A stretch of DNA of 6,056 bases from Kiritimatiellia bacterium (GTDB lineage: Bacteria; Verrucomicrobiota; Kiritimatiellia; RFP12; UBA1067): the NCBI GenBank assembly GCA_017999015.1, contig JAGOBZ010000201.1, positions 1 through 6,056 on the forward strand. The letters are read 5' to 3'. How positions within the stretch are numbered: the stretch's first letter is position 1; every line of letters begins with the position of its first letter. The notes beneath the pieces are model-generated. The model made no database searches. It was not told the origin of the DNA and was given only the letters and a program-made list of their open reading frames with translations. The translations under genes and the position numbers were made by a program. Below are positions 1 to 6,056 of this stretch, piece by piece.

Positions 1-1
1 C

Positions 2-2062
2 GCCGAATCCAATCCTGCAGAGACGCTCGCTTATGTCGTCGGCAGGCAGGTGGTGTCGGTCCCGCTTGCGGCGGCGGCCGTGGCGGTCGAGCGGCATGCA
101 GACGGGTTCACTGTCAGCGCGCGTGTTCGGGATGCCGGCGGCGCGGAATGGGTCCTGACGCGTCGGTTCTCGCCGTGTCGGGACGGTGTCCGTATCGACG
201 GCTCGCTCGCGGTCGATCAGCCGCGTGAGGCGGTGCATCTGCCCTGGGTCACGCTGTTTGCCGGGTGCGGCAGCTTTGGCGATCGCAAGGGGCAGGCGCT
301 GCTGCCGGGCGTGGAGTATCTTGAGAACGAACCTTCAAGCAATGAAAAAGAGATCGCTGGCGAAGCCGCGAACCGGCGGCTGGTCGCGCCGTATAAAGTG
401 TGTTATCCCATGATGGCGCTGACGGCAGACGGGAGGTGGTTCTCTCTGGTGTGGCAGACCGGCAAACTGGCGGCCAGCCCGCTCTTTGATTCGCCGGACC
501 GCGTTTTTTATTCGGGCGGTCATGTCATGGGCGTCTGGTCACCTGCCGTTGGCGAGGCGCGATTCGAGAGTGAGTTTTCTGTGTACCGAAGCGTGAAGTT
601 GGCGGCGGGGCACACTTATGCCTATTCCGCTACTGTGAGCGGCGGCGACGGCGCGGCGATAACCGAGGCGGTCGGTGCGTATGTCGCGCGCGCCGGCTTG
701 CCGCAGGTGCCTGTGTTCGAGGGCGGGTTCGATGCCGCGGTCAGGCTGCTTGCGGCCGGCTGGCTGGATTCCGCCGCTCGTCAGGAGCTGACGTGGCGGC
801 ACGCGGTCTGGGGTGACCATTTTCCGCCGGTGCCGTATGCCGAGGATGTGCCGGCCTATCTTCTCTGGCTGGCGGCGCAGACGACGGATCGCACACTCAA
901 GACGCGCTTGGCTGATACGGCGCGCGAGGTGATTGCCAACCTTCCGCCCGGGTGTTATGGCGTGGGCGGCATTTCGCATGTCAAGCGTCCGGTCGGCGCC
1001 TTGCTCTACGGGCATCTCGAGGGGCTGGTCCGGCAGGCCGGCCCGCGCGCCGTGCGCATGGCGGCCTCTATGCCGGAAGGGCGGATGCGCTACGCGCCGC
1101 AGTCCGGCAAGCCGGATTACGCAGCGACGCTGGGCAGCGACCACTGCAACGGCTTCACGGCAATGACGGCGGAAGAGATGTTGGCGCAGGCGTCGCTGAG
1201 CGGCGACGAGGCTGCGATCACGGCGGCGCTCGCCGTGTTGGATAAGATAACCTCGAATTATGCCGGCCAGGTGCCGCGCGGCGCTCAGCCGTGGGAGATG
1301 CCGTTGCACACGCCGGACATCGTTGCGGCGGGGAGGCTGGTTCGCGCCTATGTGCTGGGGTATCTGCTCAGCGGCAAGAATGCGTACCTGGAACAGGCGC
1401 GCTATTGGGCATGGACCGGCGTCACCATGCTTTATCTGGCGCCGCCGACCGAGGGGCCGGTCGGCCTGTACGCCACGATCGGCGTGATCGGCGCGACCAA
1501 CTGGAAGGCTCCCAACTGGATCGGTCAGCCCGTCCAATGGTGCGGCCTGGTTTACCGGTCGGCGCTTGAAGACCTGGCGCGCGTGGACCGCGTGCAGCCC
1601 GAACTTTGGCGCACGTTGGCGCGCGGCATGACGGTCGCGGGGCTTCAGATGTGTTTTCCGCTGGACGATGCGGAGCGGCGTTGCGGGTTGCTGCCCGACT
1701 ACTTCCTGCTGCAGTCACAGCGACGTGACGGTCCCGCCATCAATCCCGGAACCCTCCAGGCCCATTTGGCGGAGGCCTACGGGAAAGTCCCGTTTTACAC
1801 AGTGACCCGCCTCGTCACAGGGACGCTTGTGCATGTGCCGGGCGAAGCGCGGCCGAGTGATGCGCCTGACGGCACGACGGCACTGGCGATCACCGCCTGG
1901 CCGGACTCGGAATACCGTGTGCTGGTCACGCGCGTCGGCCAGCCGCCGCAAAGTGTGCAATGGAACGGCCGACCGGCCGGGTTCCTCTATTCAAAAGAGG
2001 CCCGCGTACTCTGGGTCACCGTTTCCGGCAGCGGGCGGCTGGATATCGCGATGCAGCCGTGA
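2..2062 (+). CDS. Large uncharacterised protein with beta-sandwich and alpha-toroid-like regions, possible carbohydrate-active enzyme (5'-truncated)
   Basis: The frame is open from the first complete codon at base 2, so the gene continues past the left edge. The GTG at 50 is an internal codon rather than a proven start. 686 residues are visible, ending at TGA 2060-2062. About residues 1-220 are rich in short beta-type strands. About 240-600 consist of repeated amphipathic helices with aromatic and His-rich loops, such as PWEMPLHTPDIVAAGRLVRA followed by ARYWAWTGV, and GSDHCNGFTAMTAEEM. This looks like an (alpha/alpha) toroid of the kind found in glycoside hydrolases and polysaccharide lyases. 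The last 65 or so residues are again beta-type (ALAITAWPDSEYRVLV). A beta-toroid-beta order suggests action on a polysaccharide, but I cannot assign a family or catalytic residues, so the function is inference. The missing N-terminus would hold any signal peptide. It sits 109 bases before accD with no functional link visible. Confidence 0.75.
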   Translation, partial: AESNPAETLAYVVGRQVVSVPLAAAAVAVERHADGFTVSARVRDAGGAEWVLTRRFSPCRDGVRIDGSLAVDQPREAVHLPWVTLFAGCGSFGDRKGQALLPGVEYLENEPSSNEKEIAGEAANRRLVAPYKVCYPMMALTADGRWFSLVWQTGKLAASPLFDSPDRVFYSGGHVMGVWSPAVGEARFESEFSVYRSVKLAAGHTYAYSATVSGGDGAAITEAVGAYVARAGLPQVPVFEGGFDAAVRLLAAGWLDSAARQELTWRHAVWGDHFPPVPYAEDVPAYLLWLAAQTTDRTLKTRLADTAREVIANLPPGCYGVGGISHVKRPVGALLYGHLEGLVRQAGPRAVRMAASMPEGRMRYAPQSGKPDYAATLGSDHCNGFTAMTAEEMLAQASLSGDEAAITAALAVLDKITSNYAGQVPRGAQPWEMPLHTPDIVAAGRLVRAYVLGYLLSGKNAYLEQARYWAWTGVTMLYLAPPTEGPVGLYATIGVIGATNWKAPNWIGQPVQWCGLVYRSALEDLARVDRVQPELWRTLARGMTVAGLQMCFPLDDAERRCGLLPDYFLLQSQRRDGPAINPGTLQAHLAEAYGKVPFYTVTRLVTGTLVHVPGEARPSDAPDGTTALAITAWPDSEYRVLVTRVGQPPQSVQWNGRPAGFLYSKEARVLWVTVSGSGRLDIAMQP

Positions 2063-2078
2063 CAGACAGGCTGACCGA

Positions 2079-2106
2079 TCACGTGCGGACTGTCACGATG
2101 CGGACT
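2079..2106. repeat. Imperfect 14-base tandem direct repeat upstream of accD
   Basis: TCACGTGCGGACT (2079-2091) is followed after one G by TCACGATGCGGACT (2093-2106). The two copies differ only by one extra A. They are in phase at about 14-15 bases and abut the candidate -35 element of accD. The position is compatible with a regulator binding site, but no known operator is recognised, and a chance or slippage duplication is possible. Confidence 0.5.
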
Positions 2107-2133
2107 TGCTTGGATGACATTCTTTCTGATATT
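2106..2133 (+). promoter_or_regulatory. Candidate sigma70-type promoter for accD-accA
   Basis: TTGCTT (2106-2111) and GATATT (2128-2133) are separated by 16 bases and resemble -35 and -10 hexamers with four matches each. Transcription would start near 2140, leaving a leader of about 30 bases before the accD ATG. The patch is more AT-rich than its surroundings. Promoter rules in the presumed lineage are poorly known, so this is a weak call. Confidence 0.3.
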
Positions 2134-2139
2134 GTCATC
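2113..2139. promoter_or_regulatory. Perfect 7-bp inverted repeat in the accD leader (operator or hairpin)
   Basis: GATGACA (2113-2119) is exactly complementary to TGTCATC (2133-2139) across a 13-base loop. It overlaps the candidate -10 element, so it could be an operator. As RNA it would form only a weak stem with no clean T run after it, so it is a poor terminator for the upstream gene. No protein is assigned. Confidence 0.35.
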
Positions 2140-2155
2140 TTCGTTCTGTGAGTAC

Positions 2156-2163
2156 AAGGAGAG
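2156..2163 (+). promoter_or_regulatory. Ribosome binding site that decides the accD start
   Basis: AAGGAGAG lies 8 bases before ATG 2172. It is a near-perfect Shine-Dalgarno sequence and favours that ATG over the in-frame GTG at 2148, which lies upstream of this site. Confidence 0.8.
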
Positions 2164-2171
2164 TTTCAATC

Positions 2172-3002
2172 ATGTCATGGTTTGAAAAGACGGCCGATGC
2201 TCCGGCCCGCGTTCCGGGAGAAGCGATTTGGGCGGTGTGTCCGTCCTGCAAGGCGTACATCGCGAAAGAAGCGTGGCGAGCAGCCGATAAGGTATGCCCC
2301 CGCTGCAACTATCACGAACGTCTGAACTGCCGAGAGCGCGTGGCGCTGCTGACTGACGCCGGCAGTTTCAAGGAATTGAACGCCGAGGTCAGCTTCAACG
2401 ATCCGCTGTCTTTTTCGGACTCGAGCGGCGCGTATGCGGATAAGGCCAAGGCTACGGTCGCCAAGACGGGCGAGGGGGAGTCGATCCTGACCGGCACCGC
2501 CACCGTTGAGAAGATCGGGGTGGTGTTGGGTGTCATGGACTTCAAGTTTCTGGGCGGCAGCCTCGGCAGCGGAACCGGCGAACGCATCCGCCTGGCCGCA
2601 GAAAAGGCCATCTCCCTGAAACGTCCGCTGATCATCGTGTCGGCCTCGGGAGGCGCGCGCATGCACGAGGGCATCGTCTCGCTGATGCAGATGGCCAAGA
2701 CCTGCGCAGCGATCGCGCGCGTCAAAGAGGCGGGCCTGCCGTACCTGTCCATCCTGACCGATCCGACGACAGGCGGCGTATCAGCCAGTTATGCGATGGT
2801 GGGCGATCTCAACATTGCGGAGCCCAAGGCGTTGATCGGCTTTGCCGGACGGCGAGTCATCGAGCAAACCATCAAACAGAAACTGCCGGATGATTTTCAG
2901 ACCGCCGAATATACGCTCGCGCACGGCTTTGTCGATCACATTGTGCCCCGCAGAGAATTGAAAGCATTTCTAGCGAAGGTCCTCCGTTACGCTGGGTATT
3001 GA
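2172..3002 (+). CDS. accD: Acetyl-CoA carboxylase carboxyltransferase, beta subunit AccD
   Basis: The beta half of the carboxyltransferase. With AccA it moves the carboxyl group from carboxybiotin on AccB to acetyl-CoA, giving malonyl-CoA in the cytoplasm for fatty acid synthesis. The product has 276 residues; E. coli AccD has 304 and carries a longer C-terminal tail. It starts MSWFEK, as AccD proteins commonly do (E. coli MSWIER). A four-cysteine zinc ribbon follows, C23-x2-C26-x15-C42-x2-C45, with the E. coli spacing. The crotonase-fold core shows SASGGARM at 157-164, the oxyanion-hole glycines, then TDPTTGGVSASYAM from 196 and NIAEPKALIGFAG before the C-terminus. All key motifs are intact. 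The start is ATG 2172, chosen for its ribosome binding site and the conserved MSWF opening. accA follows after 58 bases with no terminator seen, so the two are probably one transcript. accB and accC are not in the window. Confidence 0.97.
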   Translation: MSWFEKTADAPARVPGEAIWAVCPSCKAYIAKEAWRAADKVCPRCNYHERLNCRERVALLTDAGSFKELNAEVSFNDPLSFSDSSGAYADKAKATVAKTGEGESILTGTATVEKIGVVLGVMDFKFLGGSLGSGTGERIRLAAEKAISLKRPLIIVSASGGARMHEGIVSLMQMAKTCAAIARVKEAGLPYLSILTDPTTGGVSASYAMVGDLNIAEPKALIGFAGRRVIEQTIKQKLPDDFQTAEYTLAHGFVDHIVPRRELKAFLAKVLRYAGY

Positions 3003-3049
3003 GGCGGAAATCCTGAGACCCTGAGTGTCCAGTCCTGTTCTGTTCTTAC

Positions 3050-3055
3050 GGTGAG
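3050..3055 (+). promoter_or_regulatory. Ribosome binding site supporting the accA ATG start
   Basis: GGTGAG at 3050-3055 lies 5 bases before ATG 3061. The alternative in-frame GTG at 3055 overlaps this site and would add only two residues, so the ATG is preferred. Confidence 0.5.
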
Positions 3056-3060
3056 TGTTT

Positions 3061-3879
3061 ATGGCTAAGAAAACTGAGAAGAAATTGACGGCGTGGGATA
3101 TTGTGCAGATCGCGCGCCATGCGGAACGTCCCAACATCACGGATTACATCCGTCTGCTGTGCGACGATTTTGTAGAGCTTCACGGCGACCGCCTGTTCGG
3201 CGATGACCGCGGGCTGATCGGCGGTTTCGCCATGATCGGTGGCCGCAAGGTGGTGCTGATCGGCCACCGTAAAGGGCGCGGCGTGGAAGAGAATATCGAG
3301 GCAAACTTCGGTATGGCGAGCCCGGAGGGCTACCGCAAAGCGATGCGGTTGATGCGCCTTGCCGAGAAGTACGGTTTGCCGGTGGTTAGTTTTGTCGATA
3401 CGCCGGGCGCCTATCCGGGCAGCGAGGCCGAAGCCCGAGGCCAGGCCGAGGCGATCGCTCACAATCTGGAGTTCATGGCCACGCTCAAAACTCCGATCGT
3501 CGTGGTGGTCACAGGCGAGGGCGGCAGCGGCGGCGCGTTGGGCATCGCGGTGGGCGACCGTGTCCTGATGCTGCAGAACGCGGTTTACTCCGTGATTTCT
3601 CCCGAAGGGTGCGCCTCAATCCTTTGGCGTGACGGCAGCAAGGCGCCGCAGGCCGCTGATGCATTAAAGATCACGGCCGAATCACTGAAGGCGCTGGGAA
3701 TCATCGATGCCATTGTGCCGGAACCGGCCGGCGGTGCCCATGCCGATCCTGCCGCCGCGGCCGCAGCGGTCAAGAAGGCTGTGCTCGCGAGTCTGGAGAT
3801 TCTGTGCGCGGTGCCGCTGAAGACACTCGTGGCTCAGCGCTACGAAAAATTCAGCGCGATGGGCCAGGCAGGCGATTAA
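3061..3879 (+). CDS. accA: Acetyl-CoA carboxylase carboxyltransferase, alpha subunit AccA (short form)
   Basis: The alpha half of the carboxyltransferase, which pairs with AccD in an alpha2beta2 complex and supplies the part of the site that binds carboxybiotin. The product has 272 residues. Family motifs are complete: TAWDIVQIARHAERPNITDY near the N-terminus, HGDRLFGDDRGLIGG, NFGMASPEGYRKAMRLM, FVDTPGAYPG at 111-120, the glycine-rich GEGGSGGALGIAVGD from 152, and VISPEGCASILW from 178. E. coli AccA (319 residues) has about 45-50 extra N-terminal residues forming a helical segment before the matching AWQIAQLARH. That segment is absent here, and the 58-base gap to accD leaves no room for it in this frame. 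Short AccA proteins are known in some bacteria, so it should be functional. An alanine-rich stretch lies near residues 226-235. The gene follows accD on the same strand, consistent with balanced expression of the two subunits. Confidence 0.96.
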   Translation: MAKKTEKKLTAWDIVQIARHAERPNITDYIRLLCDDFVELHGDRLFGDDRGLIGGFAMIGGRKVVLIGHRKGRGVEENIEANFGMASPEGYRKAMRLMRLAEKYGLPVVSFVDTPGAYPGSEAEARGQAEAIAHNLEFMATLKTPIVVVVTGEGGSGGALGIAVGDRVLMLQNAVYSVISPEGCASILWRDGSKAPQAADALKITAESLKALGIIDAIVPEPAGGAHADPAAAAAAVKKAVLASLEILCAVPLKTLVAQRYEKFSAMGQAGD

Positions 3880-3985
3880 GGTCGGGGCCGCCGCGCGCCA
3901 CGGCCTCCACGCAGTCCGGTCGGAGAAGGATCGACGCCGCCGCTTGGCAGTGTCGCCAGCCGTTGTTCCAGATCCCACCCGTTTT

Positions 3986-4019
3986 TTGCTCTATTATTAC
4001 CGGTTATATCTGCTACACT
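3986..4019 (+). promoter_or_regulatory. Candidate promoter patch for the sensor-like gene
   Basis: An AT-rich island in GC-rich DNA. TGCTACACT (4011-4019) resembles an extended -10 (TGn plus TACACT), and TTATAT lies at 4004-4009. TTGCTC (3986-3991) is too far from TACACT (22 bases) for a standard -35, so the exact elements are uncertain. It lies about 20 bases before the start codon of the gene at 4039. Confidence 0.35.
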
Positions 4020-4026
4020 GACGATC

Positions 4027-4035
4027 AAGGTGGAG
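4027..4035 (+). promoter_or_regulatory. Ribosome binding site that decides the start at 4039
   Basis: AAGGTGGAG precedes ATG 4039, with AAGG 8 bases away. The in-frame GTG at 4030 lies inside this site, so ATG 4039 is the better start. It also puts Lys-Arg directly before the hydrophobic core of the signal peptide. Confidence 0.6.
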
Positions 4036-4038
4036 TTG

Positions 4039-5742
4039 ATGAAACGGGTATGGGTATTTCTGATAAGCCTGACCAGCCTGCTGCCGGCTGTGCAGGCCGC
4101 GGCTGCAACCAACGCGATCACGCGGATTGCTGAAGTCAAAGCGCTGGCTCCCGAGGAGATCCGGCAGGGCCGGGCCGTGCATCTTCGGGGTGTGGTGACG
4201 GCGCGTCTTTGCCGGCTGTTCATCATGCAGGACGGGGATGCGGGGATCTTCGTGTACCCCCGCCTTGCGCGGGATGAGGGGGTGTGGAAGGGGGATGACG
4301 ACGTGTTCGGCAGCCTCTCGCCGGGCACCGAAGTGGAGATCACGGGGGTGACCCGGCAGGGCGGCTTCGCGCCGGTCATTTTGCCGTATGCGGTCACCCG
4401 GCTCGGCAAGGCGCCTCTGCCTGCGGCGGAGCCGTTCAATCCGGCGCGCTTTTTCCGGGGCCTGGACGACTGCCGCCGGGTCGAGGTGCGCGGCGTCGTG
4501 CAGGGGTATTGGAAGCGTCCTCCGCTCGGCTTGATGCTCGTACTCGATGCCAATCCGGGCCGTTTCATGGCGCGACTTCCGTTGGAGGCGCGGGAACTCT
4601 GCGAGGGGCTGGTCGAGGCAGAGGTGCGGCTGCAGGGTGTTGCGATGGCCGCGTTCAATACGCGGGGCGAGCTGCTCATGCCCTCGGTTTTCGTGAACGC
4701 TCTGAGTGACCTCTCGGTGGAGCGGCCGCCGCGAAACACACCGTTCGACGCACCGAAAGTGCCGCTGCGGGAAGTGGGCGGCTTTGGGAGCGATCTCGGC
4801 GGAAAATTCCGCCTGCATGTGGAGGGGGTGGTCACCTATGCGGAGCGCGTTCCGGTCTCGTTTCTGGATGACGCGGTGTGGCCCTACAGCAGTCTGCAGG
4901 GCGTCGCGCCGGAACTGGGCTGCATGTTTTTTGTGCACGACGGCGAGACCGGCCTGAGGGTCCAGACGCGCCAGCCGATCAACCTCGAGCCCGGCGACAG
5001 GGTGGAGGTTTCCGGTTTTGTGGACCGGAGCCGCGCCGTCAGCGGGCTTTGCGAGGCCGTGGTGCATCAGCTCGGGCAGGAGGAGCCGCCTGTGCCGTTT
5101 CGTGTTTCGGCCGAGCAGATCGTCGAAGCCAACGAATTGGCACTGTACAACGGCGTGATGGCCGAGCCGGGCGACTTCGACGGGGCGCTGGTGACCTGCG
5201 AGGCGATGCTGACGGAGGATCTGCGGATGGACAACGGCACGCGGGTGCTGAAGCTCAAGAAATCCGACGTCACCTTCAAGGCCACGCTGCGCGGAGCGCG
5301 GGGCGTGGGCCTGCCCGCCCTGCGCGCGGGGAGTGAACTCTCCCTCACGGGGATCGTGGTGCTGGACATCTGGCATCCGAACATCCCGTCGACGGTCACG
5401 CGGCCGCAGGTGGAGTTGCTGCTCCGCTCGGCAGATGACGTTGTGGTTTTGCGGAGGCCCACGTGGTGGACGGCACCGCGGCTGCTGGCGGCGCTGGCGG
5501 TTCTGATAGCCGTCATTTTAGCGGGCGCGGTGTGGGTCTGGCTCCTGCACCGGCGGGCTGGGGAGACGACCAACCCGCTGACGGAGGGGATGTACGGCCA
5601 GCGCGAAGCAGACGACGGCACGCGGATCGGCGGCAGTGCAGCCGGTGGTTATCGACGACCAGATTTTCACCATATCCCGCAGCGGCGGCCGTGTGCGTCA
5701 GGTGTCCTACAGCGCCGAACGCGACGGCTATGTGTCGGGTGA
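4039..5742 (+). CDS. Exported membrane-anchored sensor-like protein with four OB-like beta modules, output domain missing, tail frameshifted
   Basis: 567 residues from ATG 4039. MKR plus a hydrophobic stretch to about residue 18 and VQA/AAAT at 18-24 form a Sec signal peptide with probable cleavage after A20. Four beta-rich modules of about 90-110 residues follow. They are marked by VHLRGVV (47-53), VEVRGVV (about 148), LHVEGVV (about 259) and ALVTCEAML (about 383); the first three are the clearest. Modules 1 and 3 also contain a LFIMQDGDAGIFV or MFFVHDGETGLRV motif and then GTEVEITG or GDRVEVSG, typical of OB-like strands. One membrane helix spans about 482-503, followed by HRR. Proteins of this layout in Verrucomicrobia usually continue into a coiled coil and a histidine kinase or another output domain; that is family knowledge. 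Here none follows. From about residue 507 the sequence is low-complexity, Arg-rich and out of frame with a phage-like reading, and it ends at TGA 5740-5742. So the gene is probably a 3'-truncated sensor fused to unrelated DNA. Ligand and partner are unknown. Confidence 0.7.
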   Translation: MKRVWVFLISLTSLLPAVQAAAATNAITRIAEVKALAPEEIRQGRAVHLRGVVTARLCRLFIMQDGDAGIFVYPRLARDEGVWKGDDDVFGSLSPGTEVEITGVTRQGGFAPVILPYAVTRLGKAPLPAAEPFNPARFFRGLDDCRRVEVRGVVQGYWKRPPLGLMLVLDANPGRFMARLPLEARELCEGLVEAEVRLQGVAMAAFNTRGELLMPSVFVNALSDLSVERPPRNTPFDAPKVPLREVGGFGSDLGGKFRLHVEGVVTYAERVPVSFLDDAVWPYSSLQGVAPELGCMFFVHDGETGLRVQTRQPINLEPGDRVEVSGFVDRSRAVSGLCEAVVHQLGQEEPPVPFRVSAEQIVEANELALYNGVMAEPGDFDGALVTCEAMLTEDLRMDNGTRVLKLKKSDVTFKATLRGARGVGLPALRAGSELSLTGIVVLDIWHPNIPSTVTRPQVELLLRSADDVVVLRRPTWWTAPRLLAALAVLIAVILAGAVWVWLLHRRAGETTNPLTEGMYGQREADDGTRIGGSAAGGYRRPDFHHIPQRRPCASGVLQRRTRRLCVG

Positions 5743-6056
5743 TGCAGCCAGTTGGGCGGAGCACATCACGGCGCCGGGAGTGATCGAGGCGGGCTATCAG
5801 CAGTTCCCCTACGGCGTGTTGTGGGGCGTGACGCGGGCCGGGGGTCTATTCGGCCTCACGGTTGAGCGGGACCGGGCCGTCTTGGGGGCGCATAGGCACA
5901 TCTTGGGCGGGACCTATGACTACGGCCCGGCCCGCGTGCAATCCGTGGCGGTGCTGTCCTACAAGTCGGGCGCGGTCACGAAGCCCTCGATCCTCGGGCC
6001 GCCGGATACGGTCGATGTGTTCGGCAACCCGACATTCGCTGCGGCTACCTTGGCGC
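5582..6056 (+). CDS. Fragment of a phage virion/tail-type protein, no own start, runs off the right edge
   Basis: This frame is open from 5582, just after an in-frame TGA at 5579-5581, to the window end, about 158 codons. The only start-like codon near its left end is GTG 5636, which has no ribosome binding site, so it reads as an interior fragment. Counting from that GTG, the order VQPVVIDDQIFTISRSGGRV (1-20), SYSAERDGY (24-32), WAEHIT (40-45), YQQFPYGVLWGV (54-65), GLFGLTVERD (70-79), HRHILGG (86-92) and VQSVAV matches the C-terminal half of a structural protein family widespread in tailed phages and prophages. That family is usually annotated as a tail or virion stabilisation protein. I recognise it from motifs, not from a search. 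The bases before the GTG (ASAKQTTARGSA) also fit the family, so the homology begins upstream of it. After VQSVAVLS the sequence departs from the pattern I expect. It lies directly downstream of, and overlaps out of frame with, the sensor-like gene, which implies recombination or misassembly. Confidence 0.65.

Larger units (their letters stand above)
3880..4038. other. Gap between accA and the sensor-like gene
   Basis: No gene is seen in these 159 bases. GGCCG (3886-3890) and CGGCC (3901-3905) can pair, extended by G-T and G-C outer pairs, just after the accA stop. No T run follows, so it is not a convincing intrinsic terminator. The run of six T at 3982-3987 has no hairpin in front of it. The right third turns AT-rich and holds the promoter-like elements described separately. 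Confidence 0.5.

Noticed and set aside
539..1537. 332-codon open frame on the minus strand
   Set aside because: It lies antisense within the left-edge gene, is Arg-rich with no domain seen, and is best explained as a GC-driven shadow.
1962..1985. Bulged inverted repeat GGAACGGCC...GGCCGGGTTCC
   Set aside because: It lies inside the coding region about 75 bases before the stop, with no T run; such GC dyads are expected by chance here.
1984..2000. CCTCT / AGAGG hairpin
   Set aside because: Short stem within the coding frame, with no terminator T run.
2148..2171. GTG 2148 as the accD start (8 extra residues)
   Set aside because: The strong ribosome binding site at 2156-2163 lies after it, and AccD proteins begin MSWF/MSWI, which matches ATG 2172.
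3981..3991. Run of six T after accA as an intrinsic terminator
   Set aside because: No stable stem ends directly before it; it fits better as part of the AT-rich promoter patch.
3997..5376. 459-codon open frame on the minus strand
   Set aside because: It lies opposite the sensor-like gene, is rich in Arg, His and Pro, shows no known motif, and has no ribosome binding site. It is a shadow of GC-rich codon use.
5463..5783. 106-codon third-frame open reading frame at the junction
   Set aside because: It overlaps the membrane helix codons and the phage-like frame, has no motif, and looks like a GC-rich shadow.

Overview
The window is GC-rich, with long open frames all on the + strand. It fits a free-living bacterium of the Planctomycetota-Verrucomicrobiota-Kiritimatiellota type. 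The main pointer is the gene at 4039, whose signal peptide, repeated '(R)GVV..' beta modules and single membrane helix match the sensor part of membrane signalling proteins common in Verrucomicrobia. The large uncharacterised exported-enzyme-like protein at the left edge agrees with this. The lineage is an inference; there is no rRNA or other marker here.

Layout. (1) Bases 2-2062 hold the 3' part of a large protein, cut by the left edge. It has a beta-rich N-terminal part, a helical-repeat middle that looks like an alpha/alpha toroid, and a small beta C-terminal part. It may act on polysaccharide, but no family is assigned. (2) Bases 2063-2171 are a short regulatory-looking gap with a 14-base tandem repeat, a 7-bp inverted repeat and a candidate promoter. 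(3) accD (2172-3002) and accA (3061-3879) encode the two halves of the acetyl-CoA carboxylase carboxyltransferase. They lie 58 bases apart and are probably co-transcribed. AccA lacks the N-terminal extension of the E. coli protein. (4) Bases 3880-4038 hold no gene, but include an AT-rich promoter-like patch just before the next gene. (5) Bases 4039-5742 encode the sensor-like protein. (6) From about 5580 to the right edge another frame reads as the C-terminal part of a phage virion-type protein.

How the genes work together. AccD and AccA make malonyl-CoA from acetyl-CoA and carboxybiotin, the first committed step of fatty acid synthesis. AccB and AccC, also needed, are not in the window. The flanking genes have no visible link to lipid synthesis.

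The most unusual point is the right end. The sensor gene stops being recognisable just after its membrane helix, where a signalling output domain would be expected. Within about 30-80 bases the DNA instead reads as phage protein, offset by one frame. This could be a real recombination or prophage scar, or an assembly chimera. I see no CRISPR array, tRNA, rRNA, transposase or clearly new multi-gene system.
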